From an uncultured Bacilli bacterium (GTDB lineage Bacteria > Bacillota_I > Bacilli_A > RF39 > UBA660): DNA of 16,026 nt. Below the pieces are notes generated by a model. It had not been told where the DNA came from. It did no database searches and saw nothing but the letters and a program-made list of their open reading frames with translations. The DNA is taken from NCBI GenBank assembly GCA_934102255.1, contig CAKOSN010000037.1, positions 1 through 16,026 of the forward strand, written 5' to 3'. This document shows, piece after piece, positions 1-5,560 of the stretch (position 1 is the stretch's first letter; each line of letters opens with the position of its first letter). The translations under genes were made by a program, and so were the position numbers.

Positions 1-11
1 AAAAAATTCAT
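1..11 (-). CDS. Start of a gene running off the left edge
   Basis: Only the first three codons and part of the fourth are inside the window, reading M-N-F. The start is supported by a strong GGAGG at 19-23, seven bases before the ATG at 9-11. A nearer ATG at 14-16 is too close to that site. An extended -10 promoter sits just upstream. The gene lies on the same strand as the preceding 139-aa gene. Nothing can be said about its product. Confidence 0.5.
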
Positions 12-37
12 ATCATATCCTCCATAATCACATTTTT

Positions 38-46
38 ATTTTAGCA
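38..46 (-). promoter_or_regulatory. Extended -10 promoter for the gene at the left edge
   Basis: Read on the minus strand the site is TGC-TAAAAT, an extended -10 (TGn plus a five-of-six match to TATAAT). No good -35 is visible 17 bases upstream, which is common when TGn is present. Transcription would start near 31, leaving a short leader before the ATG at 9-11. This suggests the edge gene can be transcribed separately from the truA operon. Confidence 0.45.
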
Positions 47-84
47 CAACCCTCTGTAATTTCCTAGAAAAACCTTACTTTTTC

Positions 85-504
85 CTAATACTTGCGAGTT
101 AAAGTCGGAACATTTACCATATCAGTATGATCAATTTCATTATTTGACCATTCTTGTTGTCTAAGTTTAGTATTTAAAATACTTAAAATGCCCTGTACTT
201 CTAAAGCAGTAACTTTATCTGTTCCTAATAACTTAGCAAGTAATGGATAACGTTTTAACAATTCCATATCAACAATCATTACTTTATATCTTTTAAATAA
301 AGGCTGATAATACACTAATAAATAATTGCAATTATCTAATCTTTTAAGGATATTAAAATACAAATTTATCTCTGAAAAATCAGTAATATAACTATCTGTT
401 ACTTTTCCTTTATTTAATAAAATATATCTTGCTTTAGAATCACTACTAGCAATAAATAAATAACCTTCCCTTAATAATTCTTCTTCAAATCTAAATGTTT
501 TCAT
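85..504 (-). CDS. Unrecognised 139-aa protein, last gene of the truA operon
   Basis: I do not recognise a family. The protein is cytosolic in appearance: no signal peptide and no membrane segment. It has a charged N-terminus, a hydrophobic tyrosine-rich stretch around residues 48-67 (YLLVYY), a basic patch around 68-74 and a polar C-terminal tail from about residue 112. There is one cysteine (C59) and no obvious catalytic motif. Its ATG overlaps the last 14 bases of truA, and an excellent AGGAGG eight bases before the ATG lies inside the truA coding sequence, so it is almost certainly translated as part of the same transcript. In the usual Bacillota order truA is followed by ribosomal genes rplM-rpsI, so this neighbour is unusual. 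The gene is real by ribosome site, overlap and codon use; the function is unknown. Confidence 0.75.
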   Translation of the reverse strand: MKTFRFEEELLREGYLFIASSDSKARYILLNKGKVTDSYITDFSEINLYFNILKRLDNCNYLLVYYQPLFKRYKVMIVDMELLKRYPLLAKLLGTDKVTALEVQGILSILNTKLRQQEWSNNEIDHTDMVNVPTLTRKY

Positions 505-1240
505 CTTCTAAACCTCCTGTATAATAAACGCAAGCTAAATATAAGCCATTCGGACTTGCCGTCTGCATTTGACCTTTTTTATTCCAATTTTTAAGTAATT
601 CTTCTACTTGTTCAATACTATGTTTTCCTCTAGCAACATCAATCATCGCTCCAACCATATTTCTAACCATATAGCGATAGAAACTTTTACCTACAAATTC
701 TATTTCTAAAAAATTACCATTCCTAATAAAGTTTATTTCTTTAACTATGGCCTCATAATTATCTCTTTCGCCCGCTGTAAAATTTTTAAAATTATGAACG
801 CCTAAGAAAACCTTGCTACATTTTTCCATTTTTTTAATATCTAATTTATATGGATATTGTAAATAATATCTATCTAAAAAAACATCATAATTACCTAAAT
901 TAATTTTATAAATATATTTTTTACCAGTAGCACTTCTTCTAGCATGAAAATCATCACTAACATTTTCTATTTCCATTACTCTAATATCTCTTGGCAAAAT
1001 AGCATTTATAGCACTCACTAATCTATCAACTGGTACATTATAATCTAAATCAAAATGCACAACCTGTCCATAAGCATGAACGCCTTTATCCGTCCTTGAA
1101 GCTCCCTTAACTACTGTATCCTTCTTATTTATAATACTTACAGCTTTTTCTAACTCTTTTTGAATAGTAGGCATTTCATTTAATCTTTGAAAGCCATAAT
1201 ACGAGTTGCCGTCATAACTAACCTTTGCTTTATATCTCAT
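491..1240 (-). CDS. truA: tRNA pseudouridine(38-40) synthase TruA
   Basis: TruA converts uridines 38, 39 and 40 of the tRNA anticodon stem to pseudouridine in the cytosol. The protein is 249 aa, the normal family length. The N-terminus has the typical YDGxxYxGFQ segment (residues 9-18), and the catalytic aspartate lies in SRTDKGVHA (D51; most members have GRTDAGVHA). A C-terminal F-Y-R-Y-M-V-R-N-M-VG segment matches the second conserved domain. The ATG overlaps the stop of the upstream ABC gene by four bases (ATGA), with GAGGG seven to eight bases upstream, implying translational coupling. In B. subtilis truA follows ecfA1-ecfA2-ecfT; here the two ABC genes are directly upstream and ecfT is absent. 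Confidence 0.96.
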   Translation of the reverse strand: MRYKAKVSYDGNSYYGFQRLNEMPTIQKELEKAVSIINKKDTVVKGASRTDKGVHAYGQVVHFDLDYNVPVDRLVSAINAILPRDIRVMEIENVSDDFHARRSATGKKYIYKINLGNYDVFLDRYYLQYPYKLDIKKMEKCSKVFLGVHNFKNFTAGERDNYEAIVKEINFIRNGNFLEIEFVGKSFYRYMVRNMVGAMIDVARGKHSIEQVEELLKNWNKKGQMQTASPNGLYLACVYYTGGLEDENI

Positions 1241-2025
1241 TTGCCCTCAACACTTCTATAGATACCTTTAATTAATTCATTAATATCTAAATAATTTGAT
1301 AAATTAATATCTTTATCTTTAACCATTTTTATAAAAGAAATTATCTTAGGACACTTAATATACTTATATAAATCCTCATTATATAAATCTTTCTTATCAC
1401 CAGTAACCACTACTTTTCCCTTATGGAAAATAATATATTCATCTAAAGTATCCAAAAAATAACTAATATCATCGCTAACAATAATTATATTTTTATCATA
1501 ATTACCCTTTAATTTTCTTAATACTTTCTTTAAATAATCTATATCTTTATAATTAAATCCCTTTTCAAAATAATCAAATATATATAATTTAGGATTATAA
1601 AATAGTATAAGTGCTAATTGTACTTTCTTCATTTCTGTGGTAGATAATGTACCAAAATTTCTTCTTAAGTAACCATCATTAAGCTCTACTAACTTTAAGG
1701 CATCATACATTTTCTTATTCCTATCTTCATAAGCTAAATTATATAAATCCCCAAGATAATTCATTTCTTCATAAACAGTTTTGGTTTTAAATTCTTTTAA
1801 CGGACTATTACTTAAATAACCAATATCTTTTATAGTACCAGCTGGACTTATCTCGATACTACCACTACTTTTACCTTTTTTACCAATAAGTAAATCTCTT
1901 AAAAGACGACCAGAAATACCACTTACAAAAGTTATATTACCACTTTTGAAAGTACAAGTAACATTGTTTAATTTTCTTTCTTCATTAACTGATGTACAAC
2001 AAACTTTATTTAAACTTATTTCCAT
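1237..2025 (-). CDS. Degenerate EcfA2-like ABC ATPase subunit
   Basis: Its position and C-terminus identify it as a relative of the energy-coupling-factor ATPase EcfA2, but it is heavily degenerate. The Walker A site reads GISGRLLR (residues 36-43) with no GK[ST], so it probably cannot bind ATP in the normal way. The signature loop is LSTTE (127-131), still close to LSGGE. Walker B is YIFDYFE (148-154): D151 is kept but the catalytic glutamate is Y152. The switch histidine is D185. The C-terminus (KCPKIISFIK, then a D-I-N-E-L segment) resembles the EcfA2 tail that contacts EcfT. Length is 262 aa. It overlaps the upstream ABC gene by 10 bases and truA by four, so it sits in the middle of a coupled operon. 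Its own ribosome site is weak. The reading frame is intact over its full length, which argues against a simple pseudogene. Confidence 0.75.
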   Translation of the reverse strand: MEISLNKVCCTSVNEERKLNNVTCTFKSGNITFVSGISGRLLRDLLIGKKGKSSGSIEISPAGTIKDIGYLSNSPLKEFKTKTVYEEMNYLGDLYNLAYEDRNKKMYDALKLVELNDGYLRRNFGTLSTTEMKKVQLALILFYNPKLYIFDYFEKGFNYKDIDYLKKVLRKLKGNYDKNIIIVSDDISYFLDTLDEYIIFHKGKVVVTGDKKDLYNEDLYKYIKCPKIISFIKMVKDKDINLSNYLDINELIKGIYRSVEGK

Positions 2026-2804
2026 ATAGTCTTTATCATCTTTCTTTCATTTGTAATAATCTCGTTTAGTAATCCATAATACCCTAATTGAATTGATAAA
2101 TCAACCATAAAAGGTAAATTAAACCCTAATCTTTTTAGAATTTTCTCTTCTTTTAGACATTCTAAGGTCTTACCTTCCATTGCTATACCTTTATTATACA
2201 AAATTATAAGGTAATCACTATCTAATAAATTTTCCATATCCGTTGTAATATTTACTATCGTTATATTATTATTTTTACAATACTTAACAATTCTTTTAAT
2301 ATCTGTTTCTTCCATATTTACAAAGACATCATCAAATACTATATATTCACTGTTCCTAATTAAAGCTTTTATAATCTTCAAATAATTTTTAAATCTTTTA
2401 GTACATGTAGATACTCTCGTTTCTAAAACATTTTCTAACTTAAAAAATTTGACAATTTTATTAACCCTGGTTTCTTCCTCTTCTACTGTCAAATTTAAGT
2501 CATTTAAACTATTAAATAATTCATCTATTACCATATTCGTGCTAGTATATCTTTCATTAGTTATAACACTAACATATCTTTTTAAAAGATAAAAGTTATC
2601 TTTAACGATTTCTACCCCATTAATAATAATACTACCACTATATTTTAGGACTCCTGCAAATATTTTAGCTAAAGTAGTCTTACCACAAGCTCCAGTACCG
2701 ATAATTGCTGTGTTAACACCCTTATTAATTTGCATAGTTAGTCTATCAAATACAGTAAAATCATTATATTGAAAAGAAATATTACTCAATTTAATAGACT
2801 CCAT
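2016..2804 (-). CDS. Divergent EcfA1-like ABC ATPase subunit
   Basis: This is an ABC ATPase at the ecfA1 position of the truA operon. The start is the ATG at 2804, six bases after GGAGGG; a GTG 21 bases upstream keeps the frame open but has no ribosome site. The Walker A is intact, GTGACGKTT (36-44). The signature loop is replaced by STCTKR (around 132-137). Walker B is YIVFDD (154-159), with D159 where the catalytic glutamate should be, and the switch histidine is T188. The C-terminal segment LPFMVDLSIQLG (230-241) resembles the EcfA1 tail. Length is 262 aa, the same as its partner. It would act at the inner face of the membrane with an EcfT-type protein, but none is encoded here. Hydrolysis is probably slow or absent. 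Confidence 0.78.
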   Translation of the reverse strand: MESIKLSNISFQYNDFTVFDRLTMQINKGVNTAIIGTGACGKTTLAKIFAGVLKYSGSIIINGVEIVKDNFYLLKRYVSVITNERYTSTNMVIDELFNSLNDLNLTVEEEETRVNKIVKFFKLENVLETRVSTCTKRFKNYLKIIKALIRNSEYIVFDDVFVNMEETDIKRIVKYCKNNNITIVNITTDMENLLDSDYLIILYNKGIAMEGKTLECLKEEKILKRLGFNLPFMVDLSIQLGYYGLLNEIITNERKMIKTIWK

Positions 2805-2834
2805 TATATCCCTCCATTTTATCACTAATTAGTT

Positions 2835-2840
2835 ATTATA
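2835..2840 (-). promoter_or_regulatory. -10 element of the ABC-ABC-truA operon
   Basis: A perfect TATAAT (minus strand) lies 31 bases before the ATG of the first ABC gene. The -35 region 17 bases upstream is poor (TTTTCT-like). A perfect TTGACA at 2905-2910 lies farther upstream with only a weak -10 18 bases on (TAAAGA), and could be a second promoter. The -10 match is clear; the exact start site is inferred. Confidence 0.5.
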
Positions 2841-2860
2841 CAAGAAAGTTTCCTAAAAGA

Positions 2861-2885
2861 AAAGAAAATATCAACTATTTTCTTT
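2861..2885 (-). terminator. Weak AT-only terminator after divIC
   Basis: A 10-bp perfect stem (AAAGAAAATA with its complement) encloses a five-base loop and is followed on the minus strand by TCTTTT. It lies between the divIC stop and the promoter of the ABC operon. With no G:C-rich core it may be inefficient. Confidence 0.4.
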
Positions 2886-2947
2886 AAAATTTTTTGGTAA
2901 GTTCTGTCAATTAATTATTTGAAGTTAAAATCCCATTAAAGCAAAAA

Positions 2948-3262
2948 CTAATTTTCTTTATCATTTTCATTAATTCTAATGATTAGCTCTCCGTCTTTAC
3001 TATAACCATACTTTTCTCTTGCATATCTTAAAACATAGTCTTCATCCTGTAATTTAGTAACTTCTTGCTCTAATACTTCTTGCTTCTCTTGAAGTTCTTG
3101 GTACTCTTTTTCTAATTTTTTCTTTTGTACAATATTATTACCTATCGCTACCCAATCTCTTACTAAACCACTAAAAACAACAAATACAATAGCAATTAAA
3201 AATATTAAAATTCCTTTTCTTTGTAAATTCTTAAGAAATAAAGCTTTCTTACTCTTTTTCAC
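2948..3262 (-). CDS. divIC: Septum formation initiator DivIC/FtsB-family protein
   Basis: DivIC/FtsB proteins are single-pass membrane proteins that join FtsL and DivIB/FtsQ in the divisome. The protein has a short basic N-terminus, one membrane segment (about residues 16-33, GILIFLIAIVFVVFSG), a coiled coil rich in K, E and Q (about 42-75), and the family signature of aromatic and basic residues after the coil (YAREKYGY). This layout and the 104-aa length fit the family. The start is taken as the GTG at 3262, 11 bases after AAGGG; a GTG nine bases upstream would be only two bases from that site. It follows yabP-yabQ as in B. subtilis, but a terminator separates it from yabQ, so it probably has its own promoter in 3272-3380, where only a weak candidate (TTGTTA, 17 bases, TAGATT) is visible. 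Confidence 0.88.
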   Translation of the reverse strand: MKKSKKALFLKNLQRKGILIFLIAIVFVVFSGLVRDWVAIGNNIVQKKKLEKEYQELQEKQEVLEQEVTKLQDEDYVLRYAREKYGYSKDGELIIRINENDKEN

Positions 3263-3381
3263 TATACACACGACCCTTTATCAATTAGATTTTATCATTA
3301 ATATAATTTTTTTTCTATAAAGTAGCTAATATTTACGATTTTTTTACATAATCTACATTATTATTTATTCTATAACAAAAA

Positions 3382-3424
3382 CAAAAAAAGAGATAAGTTT
3401 AAAAATTACAAACTAAATATCTCT
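3382..3424 (-). terminator. Terminator of yabP-yabQ
   Basis: On the minus strand, arms at 3410-3424 and 3389-3400 pair through AGAGATA and GTTT/AAAC blocks around an AT-rich loop, followed directly by seven T residues. It lies 55 bases after the yabQ stop. It would uncouple the sporulation pair from divIC, which must be expressed during growth. Confidence 0.75.
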
Positions 3425-3478
3425 TGAAAATCACTACTCATAAAAAAACACATATATCATCTTTTATATAGAATCATC

Positions 3479-3751
3479 TTACAATTTTTTCTTATAGCAA
3501 ATCTTGCCACCAGCTAACATACCAAGTACTAACAAAATAATAAAATATATATGAAAAATTCCCTTATTTATAAAATAGAAAATATCTATATAACCAATTA
3601 CTATTAAAAAACTCATTAACATATAAATAATAACTTTACTAAAATAGTTACTATTATCTAAAAATTTTTTATTAAAACGATAAAACCAATTTACAAATAT
3701 TCCATAAAGAAAAGAAACAACAAAGCATATTAATTGTAACCTTATACTCAC
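3479..3751 (-). CDS. yabQ: Spore cortex biosynthesis membrane protein YabQ (short form)
   Basis: YabQ is a mother-cell membrane protein needed for spore cortex formation in B. subtilis. This 90-aa protein is almost entirely hydrophobic, with three membrane segments at about residues 4-22, 38-60 and 64-84 and a basic tail ending KKKL. It is much shorter than the B. subtilis protein, as is common outside Bacillus. The call rests on membrane layout and on position: its GTG start overlaps the yabP stop (GTGA, four bases) and divIC follows. By homology the gene should be expressed under sporulation sigma-E control; no convincing sigma-E promoter was found. Sequence similarity alone would not prove the assignment, but the yabP-yabQ-divIC order is strong. 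Confidence 0.82.
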   Translation of the reverse strand: MSIRLQLICFVVSFLYGIFVNWFYRFNKKFLDNSNYFSKVIIYMLMSFLIVIGYIDIFYFINKGIFHIYFIILLVLGMLAGGKICYKKKL

Positions 3752-4035
3752 TTGAATAACTTAGCAAGAATGCCGTTATCCTTCTTACTATCCTTTCCAT
3801 CCAAATAAACTAACGAATTTATTTTACCTTTTATTTGTAAATTACCGTCAATAATATCTAGTTTAACTATTTCTAGATTACTTCCCTTAAGTACTAATGG
3901 TCCTAAATTTGTATCCATAACAAATTCTTCTGGGTCAAAGCTAACTAATTTTTTTAAGCCTGACAAACTAACTTTTTTTCTATCATTTAACTTAATCTCA
4001 CTAATTAATGTTACACTTTCTAATCTATTATCCAT
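3748..4035 (-). CDS. yabP: Sporulation protein YabP
   Basis: YabP acts with YabQ in spore cortex assembly in the mother cell. The 95-aa protein is close to family length. It has the expected pattern: an N-terminal R-x-x-V-x-LSGLKKLVSFDPEEF stretch (roughly residues 19-38), a TNLGPLVLKGSNLEI segment (42-56) and a C-terminal strand region LQIKGKINSLVYL (66-78). There is no signal peptide or membrane segment. The ATG has GGTGAT a few bases upstream. It overlaps yabQ by four bases, and the pair ends at the terminator at 3382-3424. The gap upstream contains a CATATAAT sequence reminiscent of a sigma-E -10, but the -35 spacing is wrong, so no promoter is claimed. Confidence 0.93.
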   Translation of the reverse strand: MDNRLESVTLISEIKLNDRKKVSLSGLKKLVSFDPEEFVMDTNLGPLVLKGSNLEIVKLDIIDGNLQIKGKINSLVYLDGKDSKKDNGILAKLFK

Positions 4036-4271
4036 ATTATCACCAGTTAATTATATGTTCTTTAAAAGGAATTATTAATATAAATTATAGAAACTTCCCG
4101 CCTCCACGCAAAAAAGCTTTATCTTTTTAATGCTTCTTTATTAATAAATACTTAAAAGCTAAAAAGCAACCTATATAAATAATGAAAATAACTATTAAGA
4201 CTTATTATGTTTTATAGATATATAGATTACTCTAAAAGGAAAGTAATTACAAGTTAAAAATTAAATAAACA

Positions 4272-4292
4272 ACCACCGGCTTAGCCGGTGGT
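4272..4292. repeat. Right-end hairpin of the IS200-type element
   Basis: A perfect 9-bp inverted repeat (ACCACCGGC and complement) encloses the three-base loop TTA. Subterminal hairpins of this size are what IS200/IS605 transposases bind in single-stranded DNA. On the minus strand it is followed by a T-rich stretch, so it may also end tnpA transcripts. Confidence 0.75.
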
Positions 4293-4366
4293 CTTTCTCT
4301 GTCGCCTTATAAGGCTCTTATTACTGCCTCGCTTAAAAGCGCTACAACAATCTGACACTTGCAAAA

Positions 4367-4825
4367 TTACTTGTGGCTACCCGTAAACGGGTCTATATTA
4401 TCCATTGTTAATTGTTCTGCTTGTCTATCTTCGCTCAATTGTTCTTTTATATATTTTTGTATTGCTACTTCATTTTTTCCGACTGTATCAACATAATATC
4501 CTCGACACCAAAATGAACGATTTCTATATTTATATTTCAAATTGCCCCATCTTTGGTATATCATCACGCTACTTTTGCCTTTTAAATATCCCATAAATGT
4601 CGATACGCTCAATTTTGGCGGTATTTCCAAAAACATGTGAACATGATCTGAACAAACTTCAGCTTCTATTATTGTTACCTCTTTCCACCTACATAATTCC
4701 CTCAAAATTGCACCTATCTCTAGTCTATTTGAGCCATAAAATGCCTGTCTTCTATATTTTGGTGCAAATACTATGTGATATTTACAATTCCACTTTGTGT
4801 GTGATAAACTATTCATGTCCTTCAT
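4367..4825 (-). CDS. tnpA: IS200/IS605-family Y1 transposase TnpA
   Basis: TnpA is a small HUH endonuclease that excises and inserts the element as single-stranded DNA. The 152-aa length is typical. The HUH pair is H61-V-H63 in DHVHMFLEIPP, and the likely nucleophile is Y125 in the helix AIQKYIKEQ, with Q129 four residues later as in ISHp608 TnpA. The N-terminal WNCKYHIVFAPKYRR and the central SVSTFMGYLKGKS segments are family hallmarks. All catalytic residues are present, so the enzyme looks functional. The ATG is eight bases after AGGAGG. That ribosome site is perfectly complementary to a sequence upstream (see 4835-4892), implying repression of translation from read-through RNA. A TATAAT for the gene lies at 4871-4876, with another at 4878-4883. 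Confidence 0.96.
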   Translation of the reverse strand: MKDMNSLSHTKWNCKYHIVFAPKYRRQAFYGSNRLEIGAILRELCRWKEVTIIEAEVCSDHVHMFLEIPPKLSVSTFMGYLKGKSSVMIYQRWGNLKYKYRNRSFWCRGYYVDTVGKNEVAIQKYIKEQLSEDRQAEQLTMDNIDPFTGSHK

Positions 4826-4834
4826 TGGACATCC

Positions 4835-4892
4835 CTCCTTTGTTATTTTTAATGCTTTTTGCCAGATTGCATTATATATTATAACAAAGGAG
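4835..4892 (-). promoter_or_regulatory. Ribosome-site-sequestering stem-loop in the tnpA leader
   Basis: On the minus strand, CTCCTTTGTTAT (4892-4881) is perfectly complementary to ATAACAAAGGAG (4846-4835), which holds the tnpA Shine-Dalgarno sequence. A second 6-bp stem (TAATGC/GCATTA, 4850-4855 and 4869-4874) can form inside the loop. RNA entering from outside the element contains both arms and would hide the ribosome site. RNA started at the internal -10 elements (4871-4876 or 4878-4883) begins after the upstream arm and leaves the site free. Salmonella IS200 is known to protect itself from read-through expression by a comparable structure. Confidence 0.7.
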
Positions 4893-4928
4893 TTTTAATT
4901 TTAAAGACTCATCGCTAAAGCTAAACCG

Positions 4929-4951
4929 AACCCTCGGACTATCCGAGGGTT
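4929..4951. repeat. Left-end hairpin of the IS200-type element
   Basis: A perfect 10-bp inverted repeat (AACCCTCGGA and complement) encloses the loop CTA. It lies upstream of tnpA on the coding strand and about 10 bases from the spoVG terminator, matching the expected left-end transposase-binding hairpin. Read on the plus strand it is followed by TTATTT and could also stop transcription in that direction. Confidence 0.7.
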
Positions 4952-4961
4952 TTATTTAGAC

Positions 4962-4988
4962 AAAAACTACCTAGATAATCTAAGTAGT
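4962..4988 (-). terminator. spoVG terminator
   Basis: A 10-bp stem with one G:U pair, a three-base loop and a run of five T residues follow the spoVG stop by seven bases on the minus strand. The IS200-type element lies just beyond it, so spoVG transcription should not enter the element efficiently. Confidence 0.85.
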
Positions 4989-4995
4989 CAACTTA

Positions 4996-5253
4996 CTATT
5001 CTGCTTTTTTATATTCTGCAATAATAGCATCTTCTAATTGTTTTCTTGCATCAGGATTAATTGGATGAGCTATATCTCTGTATCCACCAGTAGCAGTTTT
5101 TCTACTTGGCATTGCGATAAATAAGCCATTATCTCCTTCAATAATTCTAATGTCGTGTACTGCGAATGAGTCATCTAAAAGAATTGATGCTATTCCTCTC
5201 ATTCTTGAACCTTCTTTTTCGATTTTACGAACTGTAACTGATGTAACTTGCAT
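4996..5253 (-). CDS. spoVG: SpoVG, RNA-binding regulator of sporulation and division
   Basis: SpoVG is a small conserved RNA/DNA-binding protein; in B. subtilis it affects asymmetric septation and cortex formation, and in other Bacillota it regulates many genes. The protein is 85 aa. The core is intact: VRKIEKEGSRMRGIASILLD (8-27), F-AVHDIRIIEG (30-40), GLFIAMPSRK (43-52) and a FRDIAHPI-like segment GYRDIAHPIN (57-66). The start is the ATG at 5253, seven bases after AAGGAG; an in-frame opening 60 bases upstream overlaps the promoter and is not used. The gene has its own sigma-A promoter and its own terminator, so it is a single-gene unit after veg. Confidence 0.97.
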   Translation of the reverse strand: MQVTSVTVRKIEKEGSRMRGIASILLDDSFAVHDIRIIEGDNGLFIAMPSRKTATGGYRDIAHPINPDARKQLEDAIIAEYKKAE

Positions 5254-5291
5254 ATAAATTCTCCTTCTATTGTCTATTACAACATATCTTA

Positions 5292-5320
5292 ATTTTAAAC
5301 CAAGTATTACCAAAAATCAA
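5292..5320 (-). promoter_or_regulatory. spoVG promoter
   Basis: On the minus strand TTGATT (5320-5315) and TAAAAT (5297-5292) are separated by exactly 17 bases, a good sigma-A promoter. It lies about 40 bases before the spoVG ATG. A six-bp hairpin (ATCAAG/CTTGAT, 5316-5330) followed by TTTT overlaps the -35 and may act as a weak terminator for veg. The sigma-H type promoter known for B. subtilis spoVG is not evident. Confidence 0.65.
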
Positions 5321-5347
5321 GCATCTTGATATTACTCGACAATTACT

Positions 5348-5560
5348 TTACATATGATAAATACAAACATCCCCTATTGCCACATCGGCATAAGTAAAAC
5401 TTTTATTAACACCGTCTACTAAAACTGTAAAAATATTAGAATACACTTCATTTACTATTCCTTTCATCATCGTTGTTTTAGCTCTACTGCCACTAACCTT
5501 TAACATAATTTCTTTATTAACTAAAGATTTAATTTCATCTCTAATATCACTTATATTCAT
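5348..5560 (-). CDS. veg: Veg protein (biofilm/spore-associated, DUF1021)
   Basis: Veg is a small cytosolic protein, strongly expressed in B. subtilis and reported to stimulate biofilm matrix gene expression. This version is 70 aa, a little shorter than the 86-aa Bacillus protein. The family pattern is visible: an N-terminal I-x-x-EIKSLVNKEIMLKVSGSR stretch (6-26), then G-I-V-N-E-VYSNIFTVLVD (34-49) and a C-terminal SFTYADVAIG (54-63), like the SYSYADILT of Bacillus. Its start overlaps the yabG stop by four bases (ATGA), so the two genes are co-transcribed here, whereas B. subtilis veg is known for a strong promoter of its own. Confidence 0.9.
   Translation of the reverse strand: MNISDIRDEIKSLVNKEIMLKVSGSRAKTTMMKGIVNEVYSNIFTVLVDGVNKSFTYADVAIGDVCIYHM

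Larger units (their letters stand above)
4255..4960 (-). mobile_element. Standalone IS200-type insertion sequence
   Basis: A single-strand-transposing element of about 700 bp contains only a Y1 transposase gene (tnpA) and has no tnpB. Imperfect ends are marked by subterminal hairpins at 4929-4951 (left end, before tnpA) and 4272-4292 (right end). This family makes no target duplication, so the exact borders cannot be read from the sequence and the given limits are approximate. It lies between spoVG, whose terminator at 4962-4988 is intact, and yabP, so no gene is interrupted. The element is clearly richer in G+C than the flanking intergenic DNA. Confidence 0.85.

Noticed and set aside
4040..4075. 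Sigma-E promoter for yabP (CATATAAT)
   Set aside because: The -35-like TTATATT is 19 bases away, longer than the 14-15 expected.
4405..4884. Two plus-strand open frames opposite tnpA
   Set aside because: They run antisense to a well-supported transposase, have no ribosome sites and consist of low-information hydrophobic sequence.
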